Notes: generated from the letters alone by a model not told the origin. A stretch of 64,000 nt of DNA from Sclerodactyla briareus (GCA_026419785.1 JAODTK010002688.1:1-64000); one strand, 5' to 3'; counted from the stretch's first letter, positions 39,001-47,756 are shown. Program-made: numbers and translations.

Positions 39001-42000
39001 GAACTATTACCACTCTAATGACCCCATTGCCACAAAAAGGATTGCTACGTTATTATCTGTACCCGAGGACATACCTGAATGGAAAGGCTACCCTGTGAAA
39101 TTCAGGAGGCCGCTGATGTTATCCTTCAATTCTGCTCTAAGTGACATAAACATTGAGTTTTAGTTACTAGTGGTCTCATTTAACTGTGACGTGCTGCTAC
39201 ACATGGCCTAATTGGTAATGACAACACCTTCGCCAGGTGTTTCGTTTTGGTACTAGACCATACAGTACATCAACAGCCCCCTCCCCCGTTTTGCCATAGT
39301 AGGCCTACTTAGTACGTCCACCGAAATTGTGCCGAAATAATTCTCAGAGGTGGATTATAGCTTCCCCATACTGTGCTCACATTGTTTTGATATATTAGGC
39401 ATAAAACCGTGGTATTGTTTCATGTTTATGATCCTGAATTCGAGAAACACATTTTTGAAAAAGAGCTATCCGCCGCACTGTTGATAGGCACAATCCGAGG
39501 CCTATACCGGCAACTTTCGGCGTTTTGGCGAAATTTGTGGATCGAATTTTCAGTGTTTTAGGATAATTTTAGGATTGTATTTAGGATCATTACAACAGGA
39601 TATCGGACCATGTTTCCTCTTCGAAAAGAGTCTCAAGTTGATCGACCCAACTTCAGAGGGCATGACGGCAAGGAATTTGGGCAGGACGGCCATCGTGGCC
39701 GTGAGCTATAGGCGCCTTTTTTAGGCACTGCGGCCATCATGAAAAACACGACGGCCATGGCCGGCACGGGCCGTCGGTTAATTCCAGCCCTGAGTGATTG
39801 ACGGCTACGTTCATCACACGGGCCTCATATAGGTGGAAGAGGACCAGGAGCAAGGAATTGCCAAATATCTTCTCTCGGGTAACTGCTGGAAGAACTGGGA
39901 GCTGTTTCGGTCAAAAGCATTCCTTTATCACTCAACCGAAAGGACCACTCTACTTTATGCTGCATGAAGTTCATGCAGTCATTGCAGTGATACAAATGTA
40001 GATGCGGTACAGTCCTCAGCCATGTCATTGTGTTGTCACAGTTGTGTACAGATCGATTGTGGCCCTCCTGCTACCGGGCCTGTTGGTGCCCCTAGGAAAC
40101 CAGCCCCTAGTATTGATGGTTTCTTAAATACAATTGGGGTAAAACTGGAAGCAGCTTGCTTGGAAAGGAATCCCTGCGAAATAGAATATTCTTCAACACC
40201 CAGGCACTTATATTTTGGCACACTGGCACCAAACACTACTGAATGAGTGGTAAAAATCACACAGCACCTACTTTTATTATAGAGCTCAACTTCACATATA
40301 TAAGGAGAGGAACTTAAAAGAGAATCCCAGATTCTGAGGATTTAAAGAACTCCTGCAGACAAAGTTTTGTGTACCAGTATCAGACAACTGAGGTATGCAG
40401 TACCAAACTAACCAAAAGGAATAGCCCCCTCCACCTCAAAGATCGCTCCTGCATATTCTCTGCTTAAGCGCTTAAGATGCCCAAGGACACCGCTCATCCG
40501 CACTTCCTATTCAATTAACGTACAGCAATGGACAATAGTTACTTTCCAATTTGTCCGAGTATCCATCAAGATCTCTTGAACATTGGAGCAGCTACCAGAG
40601 CGGACATTTACAGGCTATTGACTTCTGAACAGACTCATGGATGACCTTTGACCTCTAATTCCTCAACATCATATATCTACCAATAATCAATGTCATGATA
40701 ATACTGACCACTTTTCATGATCATCCCATCTTTCCTGTAGGAATGGAAACTACCACCATACAAACAAAACGACCCCTAGATGATCTTTTAACCTCAATTC
40801 ATGACCATCCACATTCCCATGTGTACGATCAGTCAGTGATAATGCTGACCAACTTTCATAATTATCCATTCCAATGATTCCATTATGTAGGAGTAGAAGC
40901 TGCTTGACAGATCAAGCAAAAATGGTTGAAAATTGGACCCCTAGATGACTTTGACCTCAAATTTCTGAACCCCCAGTTTTACCACAAATGGTAAATTGCC
41001 GGTCAAAGTCTTTGAGACCTCCATGCCTGAAAACTCATTTGTATCATTGGTCAATGAATAATACTCACCAACTTCTATAATTATTCCCCCTCTTCTCTGT
41101 GGAGTAGAACCTGCTTGACCGTTCCAACAAACTGGCCGGAATTGACCCCTAGATGACCTTTGACCTCTAATTCCTCAACATCATATATCTACCAATAATC
41201 AATGTCATGATAATACTGACCACTCGCATAATTTATCTGATCCTCTCTGCAATGTAGTAGTTGAAGCTGCTTGACCATTCCAACAAAATGGCCAAAGTTG
41301 ACCCCTAGATGACCTTTGACCTCATACTAGTTGTGAAGATCTATTTACCATTGTTCAATGAAAATACTGACCAAATTCCGTGATCATCCGAAGCCGCTTG
41401 ACTATTCGAAAAATGTCCAGATTTCGCCTAGATGAACTTAGACCTTCAATTCCTGAACATACCATATAACACATGTCAATATCACACTGACCAACGTTCC
41501 GATTTCTCCATCTTTTTTTTGGTAGGAGTAGAAGCCGCTTCTTGTTTCCAACAATGGCAAAAAATTACCTCTGGATGACCTCTGACCTCAAATTCCTGAA
41601 CATCCCCCTAGAGCCTTACATAACCATTGTTCATAAAATGCATTCTGACCCTCTAATAGTGACCATTCTCGCTAAAATGACACCTAGATGAACTCAATGC
41701 TATTGGTCCACGGTAATATTGACCAACTTTCATGATCCATCGACTTGAGTTGAAGTAGGAACATTTTGCATATTTCACAGAATGGCCAAATGTGACCTCC
41801 AGATGACCTTTGACCTCAATTTTTTTCCCAATCACTGTGACAAAGTTCCATCATGATCCATCAGATGTAGGTAAGTATAGCAGCAATTTGAATCAACTGA
41901 ACAGAAGACTGTACTGTACGATAGGAATTGCACTGAGACTTTTTTGGACTAGCGTCATGCAAACGATGCTGGCACTTGTCCACCAGTTGTGCCAGATGTC

Positions 42001-43604
42001 GTCCCTCTTTTAATTATCCACCATTCTTCTTGCTGGAGTAGAATGTCCTCTGCTGAGAGTGGAACTCACCATGTTCCATGGGCCCCCAAACTGATGACAG
42101 GCAATGCTTTTCAAGCAAACATTGAACAAACCATACTGAAAAGTAGGCCTACACCCTTTCACAAAGATCTTTGGCGTATAAATCTAAATTTGCTGTACCG
42201 CATACATCACGGACACAGAGAAAAATTGGTGTGGCATTCCGCTTAGACAGTGTGGCATACAAATTTATACGGAACAGGACCCCTTTGGCGTATTTCTTTG
42301 GCATAGTACTTCCTCGTATGGTATTGGTATTGGGGTAAACCAATTAGAAACGACGAAAAAGTTCCACCACTCCAGTCTAAACAAACATGACAAGATGACA
42401 GGAATGGCTGATGCCATAATGGTTGTGTACAAGTTAAGCTGCGTTTCCATGCACGCGGGCAGGCGGGCGGGCGTTTTGGAAGACTCGTTTCCATGCACGC
42501 GGGCGGCGTTTCTCGAGTCACGACCCTTCGCACTTTTAGTGTGGTATATGTGCTATATAAGAACCGATGTAGCCTACTTATTATTATTATTGTTATTATT
42601 ATTATTGTTATTGTTGTCGTCGTCGTCGTTGTCAACACCAGACGCAACTACTTGTGTTTAAACCTACACACTGGTGTTCATTTTCTGAAAACCATTGTTC
42701 CTGATTGTCAACGATTACGGCCCACCATTAAAACTTCACAATTGAACATGTTTGTGGAGATTTAATTAGCAAATACTTAACAAATCAATGGTTTAAATGT
42801 AAAATGTGTATCATAGGGTCTGGCCGTTAAGTATAGACACAATCTGTATAAATCTCATCCTTAGTGTTGAAACAGTTATGACTGTGGTTTGGAACATTAT
42901 TCGACCTAGAATTGTCCTCTACTCTCCATTATCCAGCTTCAAGCAGGTAAGATCGCAGGGAAATCCCCGGGAATTGATGCGAAATACCACGCGGACATGC
43001 GAAAAAAATCGCTACATGAACCCGATTCGAGAAAACGCCCGCTCGCCCGCCCGCGTGAATGGAAACGGCTCCATTGAAATAACGATGAGCGATTTTAGAC
43101 GCCCGCCCGCCCGTCATGGAAACGCAGCTTTATGCTTCATGCTACAAAGGTTACAATTTGCCATGATTAGCGAATTCAGCAGTCGGACTAAATTTTTGTG
43201 TTGGTACTAGTATTTTGACATTATATTACATTACTATTATTAGGTCTCACTCAGTTCTGATTTGAATAATTCAAGCTCGAGTAAGCCAAGGCCTAGGCTA
43301 TGCGTACGGTATATATGGCTAATTTGCTCAAATGTTCTAATTTAACATTCCTAAATTCCAGGTAAATAGGTTTAAACTTACTTTAGGCTCAGCAACTCTT
43401 CACTTGCTGAATACTTCACAAAATCAATAAACCTATATGACAGTAGGCTAATCCAGCACATCAGTTCGGCCTAATTAATGTGGCCGTTCATTGTTGAAAT
43501 CTAAGTAGGCCTAGGGGCCTAGGCTAGGGCTAAGTTGAACTCAAAAGTATTCTTATTAATCATACGGAAAAATTACCTCTTTTTACAACGTGAATTCCGT
43601 GCAT
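17913..43604 (-). CDS. RRM1: Ribonucleotide reductase large subunit (RRM1), multi-exon gene
   Basis: Encodes the alpha subunit of class I ribonucleotide reductase, which reduces ribonucleoside diphosphates to deoxyribonucleotides in the cytosol together with the R2 radical subunit. Eighteen exons were placed by conserved peptides and splice sites, in order: N-terminal ATP cone (exons 1-3), catalytic barrel (exons 4-18) and the C-terminal tail. Visible landmarks are CSNLCTEI and VAVCNLASL (active-site cysteine regions), the specificity-loop [24 protein letters not shown], and a tail ending KEACLSCSG with the CxxC redox pair. Summed exons give about 780 residues, close to the animal length of about 792. 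At least a dozen exons carry 1-nt indels, so no long ORF exists; exons 1, 11, 13, 14 and 15 are clean. About 13 residues between exons 9 and 11 are missing. Introns contain many transposons. A non-processed pseudogene is the alternative, but compensating indels and intact splice sites favour read error. Confidence 0.93.
18693..18882 (-). CDS. RRM1: RRM1 exon 18
   Basis: Acceptor TCTATAG, donor GTGAGT. It encodes [50 protein letters not shown] and [12 protein letters not shown]. It has 190 nt against 189, with an extra A in GTGATGGGAG. It is followed directly by the radical-transfer exon. Confidence 0.95.
19724..19818 (-). CDS. RRM1: RRM1 exon 17
   Basis: Acceptor CGGTAG, donor GTATGT. It reads [15 protein letters not shown] then [16 protein letters not shown], matching [17 protein letters not shown] of RRM1. 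It has 95 nt against 96 expected, with one T lost from the Trp codon at CTTGGTCAG. Confidence 0.92.
20255..20610 (+). repeat. GACC-rich dispersed family in an RRM1 intron
   Basis: Contains ATGACC, ACTGCAAAACAATAGGG and ACCCATGA-like blocks twice (about 20265 and 20560). Related stretches occur at 31545-31960 (GACCCCAGACAATAGGG, CCAAGTATGA.CTTCATCC) and 33480-33740. Confidence 0.5.
20701..20912 (-). CDS. RRM1: RRM1 exon 16
   Basis: Acceptor GTCTTAG, donor GTGAGA. It encodes [49 protein letters not shown] and TRRVLSG. It is 212 nt where 213 are expected: one G is missing from TCCGGGAATTC, so the raw frame ends SGNSR instead of SGEFQ. Confidence 0.95.
22396..22617 (-). CDS. RRM1: RRM1 exon 15
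   Basis: An exact 74-codon exon between TTTTGCAG and GTGAGT. It encodes [40 protein letters not shown] and [14 protein letters not shown], very close to vertebrate RRM1. This is the longest intact coding stretch in the window. Confidence 0.97.
23756..23905 (-). CDS. RRM1: RRM1 exon 14 (active-site cysteine 2)
   Basis: An exact 50-codon exon between TTCAG and GTACGT. It reads [29 protein letters not shown] and [15 protein letters not shown]. The Cys of VAVC is the second active-site cysteine (human C444). No indels. Confidence 0.96.
24913..25114 (-). CDS. RRM1: RRM1 exon 13 (catalytic cysteine and glutamate)
   Basis: A clean 202-nt exon with CGACAG acceptor and GTGGGT donor. It encodes [38 protein letters not shown] and [21 protein letters not shown] holds the catalytic Asn, thiyl-radical Cys and Glu (human N427, C429, E431). 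No indels, which shows the gene is under normal constraint. Confidence 0.96.
25398..25637 (-). CDS. RRM1: RRM1 exon 12
   Basis: Runs from CTACAG|AGACC to TC|GTAAGT. Peptides in successive frames: [70 protein letters not shown]. Four 1-nt indels are evident: a lost G at ACCGGTG, a gained G at GCGCGGGGAC, a lost base at CTCCAGACG and a lost T at GAGTTGAG. Confidence 0.93.
25916..26161. mobile_element. hAT-like MITE, copy 2 (RRM1 intron)
   Basis: Same family and orientation as 17579-17851, with CAGGGCTCAAATTCT at the left and GGGTGAACCCTG at the right, and the shared TTGATGAAATTCCATGAC segment. No convincing target duplication. Confidence 0.55.
26859..26902 (-). CDS. RRM1: RRM1 exon 11 (specificity loop)
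   Basis: A clean 44-nt exon between GATAG and GTAAAA. It encodes (V)[14 protein letters not shown], the segment leading into loop 2 of the specificity site. Phase 2 at its start needs a preceding exon ending in one base of a Val codon; that exon (ending MLR) was not found. Confidence 0.92.
27587..27737 (-). CDS. RRM1: RRM1 exon 9 (active-site cysteine 1)
   Basis: The acceptor CTGCGCAG follows a pyrimidine tract; the donor is GTGAGT. Clean codons give [17 protein letters not shown], followed after a lost G by [15 protein letters not shown]. The start corresponds to the CFLLTMADD segment carrying the first catalytic-site cysteine (human C218) but is scrambled by indels. The last codons after GSY (raw frame TQRR) fit poorly with the expected IAG or IRG. 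Confidence 0.85.
28754..28837 (-). CDS. RRM1: RRM1 exon 8
   Basis: Acceptor TTGCAG, donor GTAGGG. The conserved reading is [26 protein letters not shown], directly upstream of the active-site SSCFLL segment. The exon is 84 nt against an expected 86 and contains several compensating indels in quick succession (GAGAATGG, CATGCTCA, TTGGTTCATG). Confidence 0.87.
29316..29390 (-). CDS. RRM1: RRM1 exon 7
   Basis: Acceptor TCCACAG, donor GTGAGT. It encodes the ERPQHMLMRVAVGIH region of RRM1. CAC ATG CTG ATG and GTCGGCATCCACGC are clean, while the RPQ and MRV codons have each lost a base, producing PPHMLMQ in the raw frame. Confidence 0.85.
30025..30063 (-). CDS. RRM1: RRM1 exon 6 (short)
   Basis: A 39-nt exon between GTTTCAG and GTAAGT. 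The codons read (T)[12 protein letters not shown] once a missing C in ACCTGG is allowed for. This is the [10 protein letters not shown] motif following FGFK in all eukaryotic RRM1 proteins. Confidence 0.88.
30885..31180 (+). repeat. Dispersed repeat, copy 2 (RRM1 intron)
   Basis: Counterpart of 13250-13580, with TATCAGTGAACTCC, GTGACTGCCTACAGCCGAC, AGCAGAACCATGAG and GATGGCAACTG in the same order. It lies in the intron between RRM1 exons 5 and 6. Confidence 0.6.
31320..31377 (-). CDS. RRM1: RRM1 exon 5
   Basis: Bounded by a TCCACAG acceptor and a GTAATG donor. It reads NSAII then YNY..FFGFK, matching LNSAIIYDRDF..YNYFGFK of RRM1. The start is ambiguous by two bases and one A appears lost in CTAATTCT. 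The middle, [10 protein letters not shown], is more divergent than neighbouring exons and may also reflect indels. Confidence 0.8.
31545..31960 (+). repeat. GACC-rich dispersed family, two partial units
   Basis: Two units share CACACCAAGTATGAGCT..ATCC and CCAAGTATGATCTTCATCC, with TAATGACCTTTGACCTGACC between them. The second unit includes a perfect TGACCTTTGACCT direct repeat. Confidence 0.55.
32100..33500 (-). other. GC-rich, coding-like block with an internal tandem duplication
   Basis: Unlike its AT-rich surroundings, this stretch is GC-rich and reads like degraded coding sequence on the minus strand. Peptides such as [40 protein letters not shown] and [14 protein letters not shown] appear in separate frames. 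Two related copies follow each other: GTGGAACTCCATCTGCTC (near 33410) with GTGGAACCATCTGCTC (near 32440), and TCATCGCGCTGGTGTTGG at both 33035 and 32330. No family recognised; a decayed retroelement ORF or an exonic duplication are both possible. It lies in the RRM1 intron between exons 4 and 5. Confidence 0.4.
33856..33960 (-). CDS. RRM1: RRM1 exon 4
   Basis: Follows a CGGCAG acceptor and ends at GAC|GTAAAG. Readable segments are [25 protein letters not shown] and NAD, corresponding to the DLYNYINPHNGKHSPMV region of human RRM1 with substitutions. An extra A near AAGAACC and lost bases near GCCCATG and GGCAATG break the frame. Confidence 0.85.
34938..35112 (-). CDS. RRM1: RRM1 exon 3 (ATP cone, activity site)
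   Basis: The acceptor is AAACAG and the donor GTGGGT. Across several 1-nt indels the codons give [35 protein letters not shown] and HKETKK, the second half of the ATP cone, including the region of the overall-activity-site aspartate (human D57, in ELDTLAAE). No frame is open across it. Confidence 0.87.
35534..35628 (-). CDS. RRM1: RRM1 exon 2 (ATP cone)
   Basis: The acceptor CCCAAAG precedes AT GGC CGC. Conserved codons read FDKITSRI and GLNVNFVDP, matching the ATP-cone helix region of RRM1. The donor is GTATAA. The exon is about 3 nt shorter than the conserved reading needs, with breaks near CTACACGAG and CTGGTCTAG, so several frames must be joined. Confidence 0.85.
35740..36582. mobile_element. 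MITE-like element with GGATATTATGG/AAAGTGGGGATA ends, copy 1
   Basis: Starts CCCCCTTCGTGGATATTATGG and ends CTTCTGATAAAA...GAAAGTGGGGATA. Inside are two to three rough repeats of a module: ACTTTGCACAC, TCGTCTGATGAAAATCTG, GTGGGCGTC.CCCGACGG, GGCGGCCATTTTG and TTTTGCGAA. It matches 53756-54453 in the same order and orientation. It lies in RRM1 intron 1, just upstream of exon 2. Confidence 0.7.
36766..37916. mobile_element. hAT-like element with CAGGGTTTCCGTTA ends
   Basis: Left end CAGGGTTTCCGTTAACCCGG; right end CCTAATGGAAACTCTG, which is an inverted match to the left. Next to the ends are GGGACGCACG and GGGACCC/GGGACTC motifs. No clear 8-bp target duplication and no transposase. Interior ORFs at about 36940-37385 are not recognised. 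Confidence 0.55.
37953..39792. mobile_element. hAT-like element with CAGGGCTGGAATTAA ends, carrying a LINE fragment
   Basis: Left end CAGGGCTGGAATTAAGG and right end TTAATTCCAGCCCTG are near-perfect inverted repeats. Sub-terminal GGAGGGCACC and GGCCATGGCC motifs flank a 24-base poly(G) (38185-38208) and a LINE reverse-transcriptase fragment, so it is probably a host for nested insertions. Confidence 0.6.
38517..38770 (+). pseudogene. LINE (L2/CR1/jockey-like) reverse transcriptase fragment
   Basis: Reads [20 protein letters not shown], the RT motif A region with its catalytic Asp and F-x-KAFD signature. Across frameshifts there follow [16 protein letters not shown] and a degraded GVPQGT..LGP (motif B) with VYI. 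Non-LTR retrotransposon pseudogene with several frameshifts and no intact ORF. Confidence 0.8.
40600..41830 (+). repeat. Tandem family with repeated TGACCTTTGACCTC, main block
   Basis: Eight or nine diverged units averaging about 145 bp: GACCCCTAGATGACC, TTTGACCTCAAATTCCTGAAC, then CAATGATAATACTGACCA, CATGATCATCC, and GTAGGAGTAGAAGCTGCTTG. Perfect or near-perfect TGACCTTTGACCT cores occur near 40642, 41156, 41305 and 41799. It lies in RRM1 intron 1. Confidence 0.85.
42437..43129. mobile_element. PIF/Harbinger-like MITE with TTA target duplication
   Basis: The ends AGCTGCGTTTCCATG and CATGGAAACGCAGCT are inverted repeats flanked by TTA at 42434-42436 and 43130-43132, the TWA duplication typical of PIF/Harbinger elements. 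Sub-terminal GCGGGCGGGCG modules repeat on both sides. An interior (TTA/TTG)n microsatellite spans about 42580-42625. No transposase. It sits 450 bp inside RRM1 intron 1. Confidence 0.75.
43577..43604 (-). CDS. RRM1: RRM1 exon 1 (start codon)
   Basis: The ATG at 43604 opens MHGIHVVKR followed by one base and a GTAATT donor. The codon split (G|AT) joins in phase to exon 2, giving KR-DGR, which matches the conserved N-terminal ATP-cone start of animal RRM1 (KRDGR). The 8-kb intron that follows is long, but phase, peptide and donor all agree. An E2F-like site lies about 185 bp upstream. Confidence 0.72.
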
Positions 43605-43860
43605 ATCGGTAGGTTTTTCGGCAGCGGACTGAAGGAGACTAGAAACAGAATAGTTTTGCGCAGGAAACGAACTAAAGGGGAATCAAAGAACAGAGAGGGG
43701 ACCTAGGGACATCTATCTCTCTCGATGCCGGGAACAGTTGTGATTTGCCGCCGGCTAGGCTGCTGCCGCGAAAATTCATCAAAACTCGCGCCAAATCTGC
43801 AGTAGGTGAAAAACCATTGACTTTGCGCAGGCACGTCCCCCTGCTAACAAAGAACGTACA
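43605..43860 (-). promoter_or_regulatory. Putative RRM1 promoter with E2F-type site
   Basis: The stretch just upstream of the RRM1 start is richer in CpG than its surroundings. It contains GCGCCAAA at 43788-43795 (TTTGGCGC on the minus strand), which fits the E2F consensus, and CCGCGAAAA at 43766-43774. E2F control of ribonucleotide reductase genes at G1/S is well established; occupancy here is inference. Confidence 0.45.
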
Positions 43861-44606
43861 CCAATCGGTTAGCGAATCGCGATGACGTTTTAGTGAGAAC
43901 AGGGCTAGGGGTCAAGGGTATTTCGGAAGTGGCATGAAACATTACACACCTAGCAATACACCCCTATCCTGAAACGAGAGTCGGAAGTGGGACTATGAGG
44001 GTCAGCTAGAGACCAGAAAGCGGCAGAACTGAGGGCCAAGTGGCGTACCTGGGGTAATCATCAGTCGGGTAGATTCCTGACACAATATTTCCCGATGACT
44101 TGCACGATTTTTCCTCACATCCGGCCCCCCTGGCCGCAACACATTTTGCGGGCGGTCCTGCATGGCAGTGGCTTCGCCAAGAAATTTATGTACCCCGGCC
44201 CTGTGCCCCAAAGAATGAAATGTGAGTTTGATAAGCTAGTGGATGTTTTCATATTTTTTCGAAAAATGTTTTCAAATTTTACTGCGAAAAATAATATCAG
44301 CTAGATTGCATATGCTATTGGACTCTTAAAAAATCGGTGGGAGGAGACCTAGGCCCTCGGCAATCACAAACTGGTTCCCCGGACGGCCGGCCCGATGCCC
44401 CGCCCTCGTGGGTGTCACTCACTTCCGCCCCATCCATCCCACACCTGTAGATGTTGGCATGGCAGTAGCCTCACTGGGGTGATGAAAGTGAGGGGGAAAG
44501 GGATGACAAAATCTAAATCAGTACCGCTAACTTTGGCAAGGTCTGGTGGCATGCAGTGGTTGGCCGCTGATCTGTGACGGAGAAGCGTAGGGAATCAGTT
44601 TGGCAA

Positions 44607-45679
44607 GGGGCGTAGCGAAGGTTTTTGGGTTGGGTGGGGGTTCTGATTTACCGACAGATCTGTAAATTGGGTGACTGATTGGGGAGTGGTCTAAGGGCGG
44701 AGTTCCCCCTCCTCCTCTGCAAATGTTGGTTTTAAAGCGTCTTCAGATGCAATCTGGTGCATACTTTTAAGTACAATTCGGCATAGTGAGACTTTCTTTG
44801 TTGATATTATTTTCATGGCATTCGGCAGAAAAGGAATCGATCGGATACGAAGGAAATGGCATGCCGGTACCCTATATTGGAAAGTAGATTTACACTCGGA
44901 ATTTGGACTGAGGAATTCACATTTGGTATCCGAACATTGTGAATGTAGGCTTTGCCCGCTGGCACATGCTTGACGACATGAGAGCCGCTTGGGCTCAACC
45001 TGTGTGCAATCATTGGTTAGGCAGATTAGGTGACAGGGACTGGTTGTTGATCGAAATCCAGGGGGAGGGTCTAAGGGGAGAGTTAAGGTTGAATAAATGG
45101 AGTTAGCTTAATGTGTACTTTATGGATAAATCAGATATATTGAAGATGAGCCAAATGATGATTAGTACAGAAAATAGGTTTCAGCGAGTATAAGTAATTC
45201 TTGCAGCCATGCCTTGAAACGTGTACAAACATGTAACAAGTTAATCATTGACAAAAATCAAGCTGCATTCCCTGGGCCTGCGCGCACCCTCTGACTCGTC
45301 GGCTTCGGTCTAACGGAAGGGCTTCAATTCCAGTACTTTCACTGAGTTGCTGCGAGTCGGACCCATCTAGCTGATGCGTTAACCTATCTGGGTGGTCCGT
45401 GATCGATGATCGGTTATTTGCCGACATGTTTTCAATTTTCACCTCAGGCAGGCATCGGTGATCGGATTGGTGAATGAGTGAATGAATAACTGGACTCGGA
45501 AGAACCGATGAAGAAGCCTGCCATTTTCCTTTTCTCCTATTCGCCTTCCACCTTTCTTCCTCATCCACTCTCTCCTGCTTTTGCCCTCTTTTGCCGCCAG
45601 CCCAAAATTTCCAAGAAGCACAATGGGGGGGGGGAGGGGTGAGACCCCCCCCCACACATCCCGGCCTTGCTACGCCCTG
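44607..45679. mobile_element. hAT-like element (GGGCGTAGC ends)
   Basis: CAAGGGGCGTAGCGAAGG at the left and CCGGCCTTGCTACGCCCTG at the right are imperfect inverted repeats like those of the hAT at 8498. TCAGTTTGG and TCAGTCGGG flank it as a degraded target duplication. The interior includes GTCTAAGGG..CTCCCCCTC blocks shared with 8540-8600. Confidence 0.5.
45250..45400 (-). repeat. Possible tRNA-derived SINE fragment
   Basis: On the minus strand, GATAGGTTAACGCATCAG then TGGGTCCGACTCGCAGC and GGAATTGAAGCCC resemble degraded A-box and B-box promoter elements with a SINE body. No cloverleaf can be drawn, so it is not a tRNA gene. It lies inside the hAT-like element. Confidence 0.3.
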
Positions 45680-45681
45680 TC

Positions 45682-47755
45682 AGTCGGGAGGGAGATATAT
45701 TTTTTAACGATGACAACATGATTTTCCTCGAATTCAGATTTGCAAAAGATACATTTTTCAAATGTTACCCGATATTTTGTCCCCAGCCCCACTGGCTGTT
45801 CCGAATGTCCTGGCAATTGTCGGTCATCGAGTTGTGTACAGGCAGCCTTCATGTATCATCGGCAATATTACAGCACACCTGAACATCCACTCGGGAGAAG
45901 TCTCAACCTAGCGGGTCACAAAAGGCGTTCAATCTCGCCTGATTTGTAGCCTGCTAACAGCAGTCGATATTAGGGAGCAAAGCCCGTTCCTAGAATTAGA
46001 GGGACATCACTCTTGGTATATGTGTTTAATATTACCAACATATTGTTAGGCAAATCACCGATTGGGCATATGAAGGTGGTACAGAATGGGAGTACTGGTT
46101 TCACTAGTGTAGGGTTCAGTCAAGTGTTACATCATCACACCTCACTGAACCCCATATATACGGTACCTAACACTGTGCCATCGTCAAACTCATTGGTTAA
46201 AGCGTAATCCTGCTCATGCAGGTGAATGAGGGCGGCTTACGAGTGTGAACAAAGTCAAATGCCTGTTTCAACAGTACCGAGTGGGACCGTTATTTTTTCG
46301 AAAGGTTCGATATGACTATTGATTAGAGGGGACTGACTCCTCTAGACCCCGTGCAAAACCACGGAACGACTAGCTGAAAATGGAAGAAGGGAGGGAGCCT
46401 TTCTCTTCTGGTGGGGGGGGGGGGAAGGATACATATCGTTTTGCCCCCCCTCCACTTTCCAGACAGTAATAAAAAATAAAGGCCATGCCTATTTTGTAAT
46501 CACCAAACTGATCAATTTTTGTCTAACCAAACAATAACCGCGTTGGAAATTGTCTTAAAAGGTCCACTAATTCCAGTGCGGACCCCCAGGGTGAAATCTG
46601 GACACGACTATGGCCGACCAGTCGAAGGATTAACCATGTTTCATACGAGTTCTCGAATTTTAAATGAATAGCTAAGTGCATGAATTTAAATGTTTTGCGC
46701 GCAATGGCGTTTTTCTTCCAGGCCGTTGTAATAGGCGATTTGGAATGCTTCGATTTTTTCGATAAAAATGCCCGGAAAAAACATGCACATTTTTCGCGCA
46801 CTTCGCGACGCGACTGGGTAGTTTCAACTACTGGCGTGTTCAAATTGGGCACAAATTGTCTCCTCCCAAATTGGAATGGTTCCGTGCGCTTATGGCTTTT
46901 CTCTTCGATCCCACCAGGGACCGTTCGTAGACAAACAAAGCCAGAGTAGGAAGGGTTATTTAAAAAATACCATTGTGTACTCGGTAAATGCACAATTCGG
47001 TAGTATGCACAATGACAACTTTTTTGTCTTTCTGTCTTTACTCAAATCACAATGTAGGTGCGTGGGTGCTATATTGAGCCTGGCCAAGGCCGTTTCCGGC
47101 GATCTGGAGGTATGTGAAAATCTGAAATTTCCGGGATACGCTTCGCGCCAAATGATAGTGGGTTTCCGACTTAGATGGCCATTGCCATTCGAGGTGCCCC
47201 CCCCCCAATTTAAAAAGGATCGCGCCCCTGGGCTACGGTCTCAGCATCAAATACCAAAATCACCCATCAAAAGGCTCTAAGGGGGGCAATGAGACCGGTG
47301 GATTACGAAAAGATTTGTGCGTCAAAATATGTTCTGCTCGCACCAAATTCGATTACATCTATAGAAGTCCGCATGAGGCGACCTATAGAAATTGATATTA
47401 GGGAGGTGGAAAGCCTCCCTTAGGGACTATGCCTAGAAACAATGTGAGAGGAGGGTGAAATACAGAAATATTTTCGAAACGGAGGGGTGTTTGGAAGTGC
47501 TATATGAACCAATTGCAACTGAGGCGACCTGAAATGTGAAAAAATGTTCAGCCTTTGATTCTATACTCAAAATTACCGGTACCTTCCTGACAGCTGTTGT
47601 CGATCTGCGGCCACCCCCCCCCCCCCCCCCATTGATACCACCTCTCCTGGCACGCTGGTATATCTACCTACCGGAGTATCTTTCCCATGAGAACTGCGGG
47701 TAGGCGTGATGTGCATAACGACATTTGAACTTTCTGGGCAAGCAGGACACACGGG
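45682..47755. other. Non-coding stretch between the hAT-like element and the inverted pair
   Basis: No gene recognised. It includes G/C runs (46413-46424; 47614-47630) and a 156-residue ORF on the minus strand (46523-46993) without family signature or nearby splice signals. Confidence 0.45.
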
Positions 47756-47756
47756 A

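Noticed and set aside
42243-42661. ORFs of 134 and 88 residues with poly-Thr/Ile/Leu/Val stretches
   Set aside because: Translations of the (TTA/TTG)n microsatellite inside the Harbinger-like MITE.
46523-46993. 156-residue ORF on the minus strand
   Set aside because: No family signature, no splice or promoter context, and basic-residue-rich low-information composition; it is no longer than expected by chance in this much sequence.
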